A stretch of 5,553 nt of DNA from Merdivivens faecigallinarum (GTDB taxonomy: Bacteria > Bacteroidota > Bacteroidia > Bacteroidales > UBA932). A program made the translations under genes and the position numbers. The first letter of the stretch is position 1. Every line of letters begins with the position of its first letter. The notes beneath the pieces are model-generated. The model ran no database searches and was not told the origin of the DNA. It was given only the letters and a program-made list of their open reading frames with translations. The stretch is taken from positions 1 to 5,553 of the forward strand of contig JADILY010000076.1 in NCBI GenBank assembly GCA_017695055.1. The letters run 5' to 3'. Below, in pieces: positions 1 through 5,553 of the stretch.

Positions 1-1180
1 CGTAGAGGGTGAACAGTATGTGTCCTCCGTCGAGTCCCGGGATGGGCAGCAGGTTCATTACGCCGAGCATTATCGAAAGCAGGGCCGATATGCTCCAGAA
101 CCTGAACCAGTCCCATTTTTCCGGAAAGATGCTTCCGATGCTGATTACGGAACCAACCTCCTTGTATGCCTCCGTTTCGGGATTGAATACCAGTTTCAGT
201 TCCTTTATGTATGAACCTATTGTTGAGAAAGTGAGTTTTATTCCCGCCGGGATGGCAGTCAGGAAATCATAGTCCTTTGTTGTGATTTTCGGCATGCGGG
301 TCATAACCTGTATCAGCCCGGCCGTATCTACTTTCGCTTCTATGTTTACCGGGGCGCCGTCCCTTATCATGGACAGTTCGACAGTGGTGTCCCGGTGCTC
401 CGAGAGATATTTTCTTACATCCTGGAGATACGTCATCTCCTTTCCGTCGATTGCCGTAAGGCTGTCTCCCGGCATCAGCAGGCCCTTGTTAGGGGAGTCT
501 TCCGGAATCTCGGCTATTACGAAAGGAATGGCTACTCCGAAAATAGGCTGTTTGTAATCGAGCATCTTCGGGATGTAATCGTTGCCGAGTGATATTTCCA
601 CCGTGTCGCCGTTCCTGAGCACGGTGGCGGTTTCTGCCTGTTCGTGGAGCAGGTCCGCCGATAGGGAGCCGAAATCGTCCGGGGTGTAGTCATCGAAGCT
701 GATTATCCTGTCCCCGTCGCGGAATCCCATTTCTCTGGCAAGTTGCGATGTGTATATCGCCGCATCGCTGTTTTTTATGTAAGTCTCCCCCCAGCCGAGC
801 AACAGTATGATATATATGATGATGGCCAGCAGGAAATTGAATATGACACCTCCGGCCAGCACCAGCAGCCGCTGCCATGCCGGTTTCGAGCGGAATTCCC
901 AGGGCTGAGGCTCGTTTTTGAGCGAGTCCCCGTCCATCGACTCGTCGACCATTCCCGAGATTTTGCAGTATCCGCCTATCGGAAGCCATCCTATCCCGTA
1001 TTCTGTTTCGGAATTTTTCGGTTTCCATTTGAAGAGGGAGAATCCCCAGTCGAAAAACAGGTAGAATTTCTCGACCCTGATTTTGAACATCTTTGCAAAA
1101 CAGAAATGCCCCAGTTCGTGTACGAGCACGAGGACGGACAGTGCGAGGATTACTTGTATGATTTTTATGATAACGTCCAT
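1..1180 (-). CDS. rseP: RseP-family site-2 intramembrane zinc metalloprotease (C-terminus cut by window edge)
   Basis: This is a site-2 protease of the M50 family, which cleaves substrates such as anti-sigma factors or signal-peptide remnants within the inner membrane. I translated 393 codons from ATG at 1180 leftward; the frame is open to the window edge. A first TM helix (about residues 3-20) runs into the zinc motif HELGH (21-25, with Glu22 catalytic). A PIGGYCK loop at 67-73 matches the membrane hairpin of the family. A second TM helix spans about 104-130. Two PDZ-like segments follow, with GFRDGD (152-157) and LMPGDS (235-240). Near the edge is NLLPIPGLDGGH (376-387), whose Asp384 in LDG is the third zinc ligand. 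Family members are usually about 440-450 residues, so roughly 50 residues including the last TM helix lie outside. The start overlaps the dxr stop by one base (TAATG), which suggests coupled translation. The substrate in this organism is unknown; the E. coli RseA role should not be assumed. Confidence 0.96.
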   Translation of the reverse strand, partial: MDVIIKIIQVILALSVLVLVHELGHFCFAKMFKIRVEKFYLFFDWGFSLFKWKPKNSETEYGIGWLPIGGYCKISGMVDESMDGDSLKNEPQPWEFRSKPAWQRLLVLAGGVIFNFLLAIIIYIILLLGWGETYIKNSDAAIYTSQLAREMGFRDGDRIISFDDYTPDDFGSLSADLLHEQAETATVLRNGDTVEISLGNDYIPKMLDYKQPIFGVAIPFVIAEIPEDSPNKGLLMPGDSLTAIDGKEMTYLQDVRKYLSEHRDTTVELSMIRDGAPVNIEAKVDTAGLIQVMTRMPKITTKDYDFLTAIPAGIKLTFSTIGSYIKELKLVFNPETEAYKEVGSVISIGSIFPEKWDWFRFWSISALLSIMLGVMNLLPIPGLDGGHILFTLY

Positions 1181-1182
1181 TA
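1178..1182 (-). other. TAATG stop/start overlap coupling dxr to rseP
   Basis: On the minus strand TAATG (1182-1178) contains the dxr stop TAA and the rseP start ATG, sharing the A at 1180. This arrangement usually allows ribosomes ending dxr to restart on rseP. The sequence just upstream on the minus strand is purine- and A-rich (AGAAAATAGAGAAA), without a strong Shine-Dalgarno, as expected in Bacteroidetes. Confidence 0.85.
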
Positions 1183-2349
1183 TTTCTCTATTTTCTTTAT
1201 AATGCGCGATGCGGTTTCCCTTGCGGCCCTGTCGCTTTCAAATATGTTGCCAATGTCCTCTCCCTGGATAAACGGGACAGTGGCGAGGGTCTCTTCGATT
1301 ACCGGAACAATGTCCGTAAACCGTATCCTGCCCTGTATGAATGCATTCACGGCCTCTTCGTCGGCCCCGCTCATTACACAGCAGGCGTTCCCGCCTTTGT
1401 CCAATGCCCGGCGGGCGGTGTCGAGTGCGGGGAATTTCACGGTGTCGGGCTTGTGGAAAGTGAGCTTTCCCAAGGCGCACAGGTCCAGCCTTTCCCCCTC
1501 TGCCGGCTGTCTGTACGGATAGGTGAGGGCGTACTGTATTGGAATCCTCATGTCCGGCATGCCCATTTGTGCCATTATGGCCCCGTCCTGGAACCGTACC
1601 ATCGAATGTATGATGGATTCCGGATGGGTCACGACACTTATTTGTTCCGAAGGGATGCCGAAAAGCCATCTTGCCTCTATAACTTCGAAACCCTTGTTCA
1701 TCATCGTCGCCGAGTCGACCGTCACCTTTTTTCCCATTTTCCATCTCGGGTGGTCCAGCGCCTGTTCGGGTGTCACCGAAGAAAGACTTTCTGCCGGATA
1801 TTCACGGAACGGGCCGCCCGATGCGGTAATGATCAGTTCGTCCACAGGAGAGCCGAAAGAACCCTGGAGACACTGGAATATTGCGGAATGTTCCGAATCC
1901 ACCGGAATCAGCGGAGCCGAATGCTTCATGGAAAGCCCTGTCACCGCTTCTCCGGCGCATACGAGTATCTCCTTGTTCGCTATCGCTATCGTTTTCCCGC
2001 TTTCAATTGCTTTCAGGACAGGTCTCAGCCCGCTGAAGCCTACCATGGATGCAAGTACGATGTCGATGTCGTCCGACTGTACGAGTGAGCATACGGAGTC
2101 CATTCCGGAAAACACCTTCACGTCGCTTCCGGACAGCAAGGACGAGGCCTTGTCGTAAAATTCGTCCCGGCAGATTACGGCGTTGTTTGCATTTACCGCC
2201 GCGGCCTGGCTTGCCAGCAGTCCGTAGTTCTCATTTGCCGTGAGCAGTTCGACTTCGAATAAGTCGGGGTTGGACAGGATTACTTCTATGGCCTGTTTTC
2301 CGATTGAACCCGTGGAACCAAGTATCGCAATCTTTCTTTTCCTTTCCAT
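1180..2349 (-). CDS. dxr: 1-deoxy-D-xylulose 5-phosphate reductoisomerase (DXP reductoisomerase, IspC)
   Basis: Dxr converts 1-deoxy-D-xylulose 5-phosphate to 2-C-methyl-D-erythritol 4-phosphate using NADPH and a divalent metal. It is the committed step of the MEP isoprenoid pathway and acts in the cytosol. The 389-residue product is full length for the family. The NADPH-binding loop GSTGSIG is at 11-17 and ANKE at 124-127. The metal site is complete: Asp151 and Glu153 in DSEHSA, and Glu222 in the VDSATMMNKGFEVIEA block (211-226), which also holds substrate-binding Asn218 and Lys219. TASGGPFR (175-182) and DHPRWKMG (199-206, His200) match the flexible substrate-closing region. The C-terminal helical domain is present. 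The start 10 bp after the M23 stop puts GSTGSIG at the usual distance from the N-terminus. The gene sits between the M23 gene and rseP in one direction, and the stop shares a base with the rseP start. The active-site residues that normally bind fosmidomycin appear intact, so sensitivity of the enzyme is an inference only. Confidence 0.98.
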   Translation of the reverse strand: MERKRKIAILGSTGSIGKQAIEVILSNPDLFEVELLTANENYGLLASQAAAVNANNAVICRDEFYDKASSLLSGSDVKVFSGMDSVCSLVQSDDIDIVLASMVGFSGLRPVLKAIESGKTIAIANKEILVCAGEAVTGLSMKHSAPLIPVDSEHSAIFQCLQGSFGSPVDELIITASGGPFREYPAESLSSVTPEQALDHPRWKMGKKVTVDSATMMNKGFEVIEARWLFGIPSEQISVVTHPESIIHSMVRFQDGAIMAQMGMPDMRIPIQYALTYPYRQPAEGERLDLCALGKLTFHKPDTVKFPALDTARRALDKGGNACCVMSGADEEAVNAFIQGRIRFTDIVPVIEETLATVPFIQGEDIGNIFESDRAARETASRIIKKIEK

Positions 2350-2359
2350 TGCAGCGGTA

Positions 2360-3214
2360 TCAGAAGTTTATATAGGTCTCGGGATTTACGGCCTCCCCTG
2401 CGTACCATAACTCGAAATGCAGGTGGGGCCCCGTGCTGATGCTTCCGGTGTTCCCGGTAAGCGCTATCGGGGTGCCGGCCTTGACTTTGTCCCCTACGCT
2501 TTTCAGCAGTCTGCCGTTGTGCTTGTATACCGAGATTATGTCATCGGGATGCTGTATCTGTATCGTATAGCCGGTTTCGTCGTTCCATCCGGCACCGATT
2601 ACGGTCCCTTCAAGGACGGAATATACGGTGGAACCTTCGGATGCGGCTATGTCTATGAAGGGATGTCCCGCCGCCGGACTGTATTTTTCGGTTATCACCC
2701 CCTTGATTGGCGGATAGAACATTTTTCCTTCGATGTTCCTTATCTTTTTGTCGGTACCTGCTACATTGAATTTTTCCTGCTGCGACACTTCGTTCCTCAG
2801 GATGGAATCGGATTGTGCGTACGCAATGCTGTCCTTCAGTGTGGCCTCCGGCGCCGCATTAGCCGTAAGCAAGGAATCGAAATCAACCGGTACCCCTCCG
2901 CTGAGCACGGCAAGCAGGTTTTTCGAATAAATGTCCCATACCGTTATCTCCCTTTCGAGGGAGTCTATCTTCATCGCATTCTGCACGGCCATGCGTTTCG
3001 TCTGGGCGTCCGGATAGCCCGGGATGAGCGAACGCACAGGGGTGAAGGCTATTATCGAAAAGATTATCAATATGAAAAGTACGATGGAGCCTATGGAGAT
3101 GAAGAGCATGTTCCCTTTCGTGAATGTTGTCTGCCAGACCTGCTCGTGGGTCGAATCCACGATAAGCGCGAGCCTGTATCTGACATCTTTTTTCCCTTTA
3201 TTTTGTTTTCCCAT
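2360..3214 (-). CDS. Membrane-anchored M23 (LytM/Peptidase_M23) family metallopeptidase
   Basis: The 284-residue protein has a short basic cytosolic N-terminus, one TM helix (about 36-57), a periplasmic linker with a probable short coiled region (about 74-105), and a C-terminal LytM domain (about 165-284). The M23 zinc and catalytic residues are all visible: His184 and Asp188 in HPFID, His232 in YKHNG, and His264 and His266 in GPHLHFELW. Such enzymes cleave peptide cross-bridges in peptidoglycan. The N-terminal layout (TM, then AFTPVRSLIPGYPD) is that of a common Bacteroidetes M23 group. The first motif is normally HxGxD; here the glycine is replaced by Phe186, which is unusual but leaves the metal ligands in place. 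The position as first gene of an operon with dxr and rseP fits an envelope role. A non-catalytic regulatory role like EnvC/NlpD is less likely because the ligands are retained. There is no Shine-Dalgarno sequence before the ATG; the leader is A/T-rich. Confidence 0.93.
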   Translation of the reverse strand: MGKQNKGKKDVRYRLALIVDSTHEQVWQTTFTKGNMLFISIGSIVLFILIIFSIIAFTPVRSLIPGYPDAQTKRMAVQNAMKIDSLEREITVWDIYSKNLLAVLSGGVPVDFDSLLTANAAPEATLKDSIAYAQSDSILRNEVSQQEKFNVAGTDKKIRNIEGKMFYPPIKGVITEKYSPAAGHPFIDIAASEGSTVYSVLEGTVIGAGWNDETGYTIQIQHPDDIISVYKHNGRLLKSVGDKVKAGTPIALTGNTGSISTGPHLHFELWYAGEAVNPETYINF

Positions 3215-3218
3215 ATAA

Positions 3219-3226
3219 AAAAGTTA
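3219..3226 (-). promoter_or_regulatory. Possible weak -7 box for the M23-dxr-rseP operon
   Basis: On the minus strand the palindrome AAAGTTAACTTT (3220-3231) spells TAACTTTT at 3226-3219, one base away from the TAnnTTTG consensus. It ends 4 bases before the M23 start codon at 3214. I saw no TTTG about 19 bp upstream on this strand, so support is weak. Confidence 0.2.
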
Positions 3227-3231
3227 ACTTT
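3220..3231. repeat. 12-bp perfect palindrome in the divergent intergenic region
   Basis: AAAGTTAACTTT is perfectly self-complementary and occupies half of the 25-bp gap between the M23 and ruvX start codons. It overlaps the rightward -7 box. It could be a side effect of the box in an A/T-rich gap or a site for a dimeric regulator; the sequence does not decide. Confidence 0.6.
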
Positions 3232-3239
3232 GCTTTGTT

Positions 3240-3665
3240 ATGGACAGAATAGTCGGGATAGATTACGGAAGGAAAAGGGTTGGTGTCGCCGTGAGCGACC
3301 CGTTGGGGATTTTCGCGTCCGCCCTCGAAACCGTCCATTCTGCAAAGATAATAGATTATCTTAAAAATTACTCTTTGCGTGAAAGGATAGTGGGTTTTGT
3401 CGTGGGTTATCCGATGAATACGGACAATACCCCGTCGGAAGCGGCGGCTGATGTGGACGTTTTTTTGAAACATCTTGCGAAAAATTTTCCCGGAATCCCC
3501 GTTTTCAGGGAGGACGAGAGGTTCACGTCGGTACTCGCACACCGGGCGATGATAGACGGGGGCATGAAGAAATCCGACCGGAGGAAAAAGGAATCCGCCG
3601 ACAGGATAAGCGCGGCCATAATACTACAGACTTATCTGGACCGAAGGGATGTAAAACAGAAATAA
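3240..3665 (+). CDS. ruvX: RuvX/YqgF, Holliday-junction-resolvase-like nuclease (16S rRNA 5'-end maturation)
   Basis: This is a 141-residue RNase H-fold protein of the YqgF family, the usual length. In E. coli YqgF takes part in processing the 5' end of pre-16S rRNA; a role as a Holliday junction resolvase has been proposed on the basis of its fold. The first strand reads RIVGIDYGRKRVGVAVSD (3-20), with the catalytic Asp8. GYPMNTDNTPS (56-66) is the counterpart of the conserved GLPLNMDGT block. EDERFTS (91-97) is the conserved DERxTT block. KKESADRISAAIILQTYL (116-133) carries the C-terminal acidic residue Asp121. Only the ATG at 3240 is possible as a start, because Asp8 follows so soon. No Shine-Dalgarno is seen; a Bacteroidetes-type promoter core ends only 7 bases before the start. 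It is the first gene of the rightward cluster and is followed by def after 15 bp. Confidence 0.96.
   Translation: MDRIVGIDYGRKRVGVAVSDPLGIFASALETVHSAKIIDYLKNYSLRERIVGFVVGYPMNTDNTPSEAAADVDVFLKHLAKNFPGIPVFREDERFTSVLAHRAMIDGGMKKSDRRKKESADRISAAIILQTYLDRRDVKQK
3343..3350 (-). promoter_or_regulatory. Alternative -7 box for the leftward operon, inside ruvX
   Basis: Read on the minus strand, 3350-3343 is TATCTTTG, a full match to TAnnTTTG. It would start a transcript about 120-130 bases before the M23 start codon, giving a conventional leader antisense to the 5' part of ruvX. A clear -33 TTTG at the usual spacing is missing (only a T-run from 3367 to 3363, about 12 bp upstream). An 8-base motif with four free positions or near-free context can arise by chance in coding DNA. 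Confidence 0.22.
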
Positions 3666-3680
3666 AAACAGTTCATATAG

Positions 3681-4250
3681 ATGATTTTGCCAATATATTT
3701 GTACGGCACCGACGAGCTGCGTTCGACAGCGAAGGAAGCCGATTTGAACAGAAAGGAAGAGGTAACGAAACTCATAGCCGACATGGACGAGACCATGCAC
3801 CATGCCGACGGGTGCGGAATCGCCGCCCCGCAGGTGGGCGAGATGCTCAGGATACTGATTGTGGACGGAGGGGATCTGGCTGACGTGTATGATTATCTGA
3901 AGGATTTCAAGAGAGTGATGATTAATCCGGTGCTTCTTGAGGAAAGCGAAGAGGAGGCCGTGTTCTCCGAAGGTTGTCTCAGCCTTCCCGACCTGCATCT
4001 CGAAGTAAGGAGGCCGGCACGCATCAGGGTTCGTTATTACAATGAAAAATTCGAGGAAGTCGAGGAGGAGTTCGACCGTTTCGGATGCAGGATGATTCAG
4101 CACGAGATGGACCACCTCGACGGCAAGGTGTTCGTAGACAGGGTCCCGCAGATACGGCGCAAGCTCGTGCAGGGCAGACTCAGCGGGATAGCAAGGGGCT
4201 GCGTGCATACATCTTATAAAGTAAAGTTCAATTCAAGGAAAAAACATTAA
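3681..4250 (+). CDS. def: Peptide deformylase
   Basis: Peptide deformylase removes the formyl group from the N-terminal methionine of newly made proteins, in the cytosol at the ribosome exit. The 189-residue product is full length and has the three family motifs: GCGIAAPQ (44-51, matching GxGxAAxQ), EGCLS (97-101, metal ligand Cys99) and QHEMDHLDG (140-148, ligands His141 and His145, catalytic Glu142). The N-terminus MILPIYLYG is typical of Bacteroidetes deformylases and supports the chosen start. The tail beyond the third motif is about 40 residues, ends in RKKH, and is basic. The gene lies 15 bp after ruvX and 15 bp before the mutase gene, which indicates a shared transcript. The leader is A-rich without a Shine-Dalgarno sequence. 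Nothing in it suggests the mitochondrial-like or inactive deformylase paralogues, which lose motif residues. Confidence 0.97.
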   Translation: MILPIYLYGTDELRSTAKEADLNRKEEVTKLIADMDETMHHADGCGIAAPQVGEMLRILIVDGGDLADVYDYLKDFKRVMINPVLLEESEEEAVFSEGCLSLPDLHLEVRRPARIRVRYYNEKFEEVEEEFDRFGCRMIQHEMDHLDGKVFVDRVPQIRRKLVQGRLSGIARGCVHTSYKVKFNSRKKH

Positions 4251-4265
4251 AAACATATTATCGCC

Positions 4266-5553
4266 ATGGGAGCTTTTCATGCTTATGACATACGGGGGAT
4301 ATACGGCAAGGATTTCGACAAGGATACCGTGTATAAGGTAGGTTTTTTCATCCCGAGACTTCTGGCTACTGACAAGGTCATAGTCGGACGCGACGTGAGG
4401 CAGTCGTCTCCGGAGATACACGAGTGGCTCGTGAAAGGAATAACGGATGCAGGTGCGGATGTGTACGATTTGGGACTCAGCACCACTCCGATGGTGTATT
4501 TCGCAACGGCCAAATACGGATTCAAGGCCTCCGTGCAGATTACGGCTTCGCATAACCCCAAAGAGTACAACGGTCTGAAGGTGTCGGGTGAAAACGCCCT
4601 GCCTATCGGCCTGGACAATGGTCTGGGACAGATACAGGAGTGGATGGAGAAGGGGGAAAGCATTGTTCCCAACCGGAGGAAAGGGGAAAGGAAGGACATG
4701 GATGTGAGGGAGGAATACTTGAAGTTCCTTCTCGGTTACAAGGAAGACTATTCGGCACTTAAAATAGGCATGGATGTTTCCAACGGAATGGCCGCCCTGT
4801 TCGTCAGGGACATTTTCGGCGATGCCCCGCTTTACCTCTATGACGAGCTGGACGGGACTTTCCCAAACCACGAGGCGAATCCACTCATTCCGGAGAACGT
4901 CGCAGATTTGAAGAAGCTCGTGGCGGAAAACGGATGCGATGTCGGCGTGATATATGACGGCGATGCGGACAGGGTGATGTTCGTGGATGAGAAGTCGCGT
5001 TTCATTTCGCCGGATCTGATGATAGCCGTGCTCGGACATTATTTTTTCGGTGAGAAAGGCGAAAAAGGCATTGTCCTTCAGGATATACGGAGTTCGAAGG
5101 CGGTAGGAGAGTACCTTGAGCCGATGGGTGCCGAGATGCACACGTGGCGTGTGGGTAGGGCTTACGCGGCGAGGAAACTGAGGGAACTCGGTGGAATCTA
5201 CGGCGGAGAACTTGCCGGACATTATTATTTCAGGGATTTCTTCTATTCGGACAGCGGCCTGTTGGCTTCGCTCATCATACTCAATGTAGTTTCGCGGATG
5301 AAGCGTGAGGGAGTTACCCTGTCGGCTCTGATTGACAGGATTGCCAAGTACCGCAATTCGGGCGAAATCAATTTCAGGCTGGAGCACAAGGCACAGGCCA
5401 TGGATGCCGTGCGCGATTATTTCATCGGGAAAGAAAAACCGTCAGCATATTACGATTTTGACGGATACCGTGTCGAATTCGAAGACTGGTGGTTCAATAT
5501 CAGGCCTTCGAATACGGAACCTTATCTGCGGTTCATCTGCGAGGCGAGGACAC
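4266..5553 (+). CDS. manB: Phosphomannomutase/phosphoglucomutase, ManB/CpsG-like (C-terminus cut by window edge)
   Basis: This alpha-D-phosphohexomutase interconverts hexose 6-phosphate and 1-phosphate, most likely mannose and possibly glucose, feeding GDP-mannose and other nucleotide sugars for glycans. I translated 429 codons from ATG at 4266 with no stop. The start MGAFHAYDIRGIYG has the substrate-contact YDIRG close to the N-terminus, as in the family. The phosphoserine loop is TASHNP (93-98, Ser95). The magnesium loop is DGDADR (231-236). The sugar-specificity loop is GGELAGHYYFRDFFYSDSG (313-331), close to the ManB/CpsG form rather than GlmM. The phosphate-binding loop RPSNTEPYLR is at 413-422. 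Family members are about 450-460 residues, so only some 20-35 are missing. The canonical GEMSGH reads GELAGH here. Sugar preference cannot be fixed from sequence alone; the symbol is given for the closest type. It is the third gene of the ruvX-def cluster. Confidence 0.94.
   Translation, partial: MGAFHAYDIRGIYGKDFDKDTVYKVGFFIPRLLATDKVIVGRDVRQSSPEIHEWLVKGITDAGADVYDLGLSTTPMVYFATAKYGFKASVQITASHNPKEYNGLKVSGENALPIGLDNGLGQIQEWMEKGESIVPNRRKGERKDMDVREEYLKFLLGYKEDYSALKIGMDVSNGMAALFVRDIFGDAPLYLYDELDGTFPNHEANPLIPENVADLKKLVAENGCDVGVIYDGDADRVMFVDEKSRFISPDLMIAVLGHYFFGEKGEKGIVLQDIRSSKAVGEYLEPMGAEMHTWRVGRAYAARKLRELGGIYGGELAGHYYFRDFFYSDSGLLASLIILNVVSRMKREGVTLSALIDRIAKYRNSGEINFRLEHKAQAMDAVRDYFIGKEKPSAYYDFDGYRVEFEDWWFNIRPSNTEPYLRFICEART

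Larger units (their letters stand above)
3202..3232 (+). promoter_or_regulatory. Bacteroidetes-type promoter for the ruvX-def-manB cluster
   Basis: TTTG at 3202-3205 is followed after exactly 19 bp by TAACTTTG at 3225-3232. This matches the Bacteroidetes housekeeping consensus (-33 TTTG and -7 TAnnTTTG). The upstream element lies inside the first codons of the divergent M23 gene. The box ends 7 bases before the ruvX ATG, so the start of transcription is expected at or within a few bases of the start codon. The match is seen in the sequence; activity is inferred. Confidence 0.68.

Noticed and set aside
690..1028. 112-codon minus-strand ORF inside rseP
   Set aside because: It is in a different frame from RseP, and its product is low-complexity Arg/Gly-rich with no recognisable domain.
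743..1522. 259-codon plus-strand ORF across the rseP/dxr junction, plus other plus-strand frames within 9-592
   Set aside because: The minus strand here encodes a continuous RseP with HELGH, PDZ and LDG motifs and the Dxr C-terminus; the plus-strand frames are shadows.
1453..2158. Two 211-codon plus-strand ORFs opposite dxr
   Set aside because: They overlap each other and lie antisense to a complete, motif-intact dxr.
2417..3364. 315-codon plus-strand ORF over the M23 gene and the start of ruvX
   Set aside because: It is the codon-on-codon mirror of the M23 gene, runs out of frame into ruvX, and shows no known motif.
3666..3680. Possible terminator or separate promoter between ruvX and def, and likewise between def and the mutase (4251-4265)
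   Set aside because: Both gaps are only 15 bp and A/T-rich, with no GC-rich hairpin and no TAnnTTTG box.
3624..4208. 194-codon minus-strand ORF opposite def
   Set aside because: It is antisense to a complete deformylase with all three catalytic motifs; no independent coding signal was seen.
4233..5387. 384-codon minus-strand ORF opposite the mutase gene
   Set aside because: It mirrors the mutase codons exactly, its product (His- and Arg-rich) has no recognisable domain, and the opposite strand has every family motif of a phosphohexomutase.
1..5553. Search for an undescribed defence, mobile or RNA-based system
   Set aside because: Nearly all bases belong to six well-known housekeeping families. 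There are no direct-repeat arrays, integrase or transposase genes, tRNA-like folds or long intergenic regions to host one.

Overview
The window reads as a compact stretch of ordinary chromosome from a member of the Bacteroidota, most likely the Bacteroidales. Three things point there. The gene starts lack good Shine-Dalgarno sequences and have A-rich leaders instead. The divergent promoter has the Bacteroidetes form (TTTG, 19 bp, TAACTTTG). The M23 peptidase has the N-terminal anchor typical of that phylum (TM helix followed by AFTPVRSLIPGYPD). Base composition looks near half GC, and AGG (Arg) and ATA (Ile) codons are frequent. Genus cannot be settled by eye.

The layout is two divergent gene clusters separated by only 25 bp (3215-3239). 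Leftward, on the minus strand, the order of transcription is a membrane-anchored M23 (LytM-type) peptidase (3214-2360), dxr (2349-1180) and rseP (1180 to beyond base 1). The gaps are 10 bp and then a 1-base TAATG stop/start overlap, so these three very probably form one operon. Rightward, on the plus strand, the order is ruvX/yqgF (3240-3665), def (3681-4250) and a phosphomannomutase/phosphoglucomutase gene (4266 to beyond 5553), with 15 bp between each pair. Almost every base is coding. No tRNA, rRNA, mobile element, CRISPR array or terminator was seen, and no non-coding stretch exceeds 25 bp.

Functionally, the left operon is about the cell envelope: peptidoglycan hydrolysis or its regulation (M23), the committed step of MEP isoprenoid synthesis (Dxr), and intramembrane proteolysis (RseP). 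The dxr-rseP pairing is a known association in bacteria. The right operon is housekeeping: a RuvC-fold nuclease involved in 16S rRNA maturation (RuvX), N-terminal deformylation of new proteins (Def), and hexose-phosphate mutation for glycan precursors (ManB-like). All recognised catalytic motifs are intact, and no gene looks broken except where the window cuts rseP and the mutase.

I found no convincing evidence of an undescribed system. The points most worth a second look are the promoter placed so close to ruvX that its mRNA may be leaderless, the self-complementary promoter core shared by the two operons, and an altered HxGxD motif in the M23 peptidase.
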